Shown in pieces: positions 6,100 through 6,303 of a stretch of 6,303 bases of DNA. The position numbers and the translations under genes were made by a program. This stretch comes from Actinomycetes bacterium (lineage in GTDB: Bacteria > Planctomycetota > Phycisphaerae > JAACET01), in the NCBI GenBank assembly GCA_030631725.1, contig DAOVKO010000130.1:1-6303 (forward strand). Reading direction: 5' to 3'. A model generated the notes under the pieces. That model did not search any database, was not told the DNA's origin, and saw nothing but the letters and a program-made list of their open reading frames with translations. Position 1 is the stretch's first letter; each line of letters opens with the position of its first letter.

Positions 6100-6188
6100 T
6101 TGTACTACCTCCGGTTTAGGCACTATAACAAATCCTGACGTGAGCCGCGTTGCGAGCCAAATCGGATGGATGCAAGGAAGAACGACGG

Positions 6189-6230
6189 CGGGGCACCCCA
6201 ATCGCGACTCACTGCGATTGGGGACCCCCG
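6189..6230. other. Strong hairpin (10-bp perfect stem plus 5-bp extension)
   Basis: CCCCAATCGC (6196-6205) pairs perfectly with GCGATTGGGG (6214-6223) around an 8-base loop. After a 2x2 internal loop, CGGGG (6189-6193) pairs with CCCCG (6226-6230). This is the most stable local fold in the window. No T-run follows on either strand, so it is not a standard intrinsic terminator. It sits inside the larger inverted repeat upstream of mscS. Confidence 0.7.
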
Positions 6231-6249
6231 GCATACCTGGATGGTATGC
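6231..6249. other. Second hairpin, 7-bp perfect stem
   Basis: GCATACC (6231-6237) pairs perfectly with GGTATGC (6243-6249) around the 5-base loop TGGAT. It directly abuts the larger hairpin, with no spacer, so the two could stack coaxially within the enclosing inverted repeat. Confidence 0.6.
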
Positions 6250-6303
6250 TTAGGAGTTCTGACGCGGCAGACGCCGATTTGTCTCGCAACCCGAAGGGAC
6301 GCC

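Larger units (their letters stand above)
6146..6293. repeat. Nested inverted-repeat element upstream of mscS
   Basis: Arms at 6146-6165 and 6274-6293 are complementary at 18 of 20 positions, with a core GTTGCGAGCCAAATCGG (6149-6165) pairing with 6274-6290 apart from one mismatch. In the same register, AGAAC (6179-6183) pairs with GTTCT (6256-6260), so the dyad continues inward. Inside lie two strong hairpins (6189-6230 and 6231-6249). The 148-base layout of terminal inverted repeats around a non-coding core resembles a miniature inverted-repeat element, but no target-site duplication is clear. If transcribed as the mscS leader it could instead be a branched structured RNA. The right window edge lies 10 bases beyond, so it may be larger. 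Confidence 0.6.

Noticed and set aside
6122..6127. TATAGT on the - strand as mscS promoter -10
   Set aside because: No acceptable -35 lies 16-19 bases upstream, so it cannot be called a promoter on sequence alone.
6100..6234. 45-residue N-terminal extension of the MscS frame
   Set aside because: It would be translated from the hairpin-rich inverted repeat; the ATG at 6099 has GGAGG 8 bases upstream and begins directly before the first membrane helix.

Overview
This window looks like chromosomal DNA from a diderm (two-membrane) bacterium with moderately high GC and regular use of Shine-Dalgarno sites. The evidence for two membranes is an apolipoprotein N-acyltransferase followed by a lipoprotein. 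The HEAT-repeat lipoprotein and the DUF2089 / SHOCT-like / PLDc_N membrane cluster would suit a member of the Planctomycetota-Verrucomicrobiota group. That placement is a guess from gene style, not a phylogenetic result.

Layout, left to right. (1) Positions 2-2811, + strand: lnt, cut by the left window edge, then 35 bases later a HEAT-repeat lipoprotein. The two are probably co-transcribed. (2) Positions 2812-2983: a GC-rich foldable stretch (2821-2875), an AT-rich perfect 16-bp palindrome (2908-2923), and a near-perfect sigma70-type promoter (TTGACA-N17-TATAAA, 2926-2954). (3) Positions 2984-4636, + strand: a three-gene operon. It encodes a DUF2089-type zinc-ribbon/HTH protein with a SHOCT-like tail, a membrane protein with a SHOCT-like N-terminus and two PLDc_N-like membrane units, and a one-unit mini-protein that is a recent duplicate of the second unit. 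(4) Positions 4684-5059, + strand: a second strong promoter (TTGACA-N17-TATGAT) drives a HicB-family antitoxin, followed with an ATGA overlap by a hicA toxin cut to 28 codons. (5) Positions 5056-6099, - strand: a complete MscS-family mechanosensitive channel whose stop codon overlaps that of the hicA remnant. (6) Positions 6100-6303: no gene, but a nested inverted-repeat element (6146-6293) with about 20-bp arms enclosing two strong hairpins, upstream of mscS.

How the genes may work together: the theme is the cell envelope. Lnt finishes lipoprotein maturation and its neighbour is a lipoprotein. MscS protects against osmotic shock. The central operon looks like a small, undescribed membrane-linked regulatory module: the putative DNA-binding protein and the membrane protein carry the same short SHOCT-like helical hairpin, and the promoter holds dyads that could be an operator. 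The hicBA locus is a decayed toxin-antitoxin pair whose toxin lost its 3' part at the junction with mscS.
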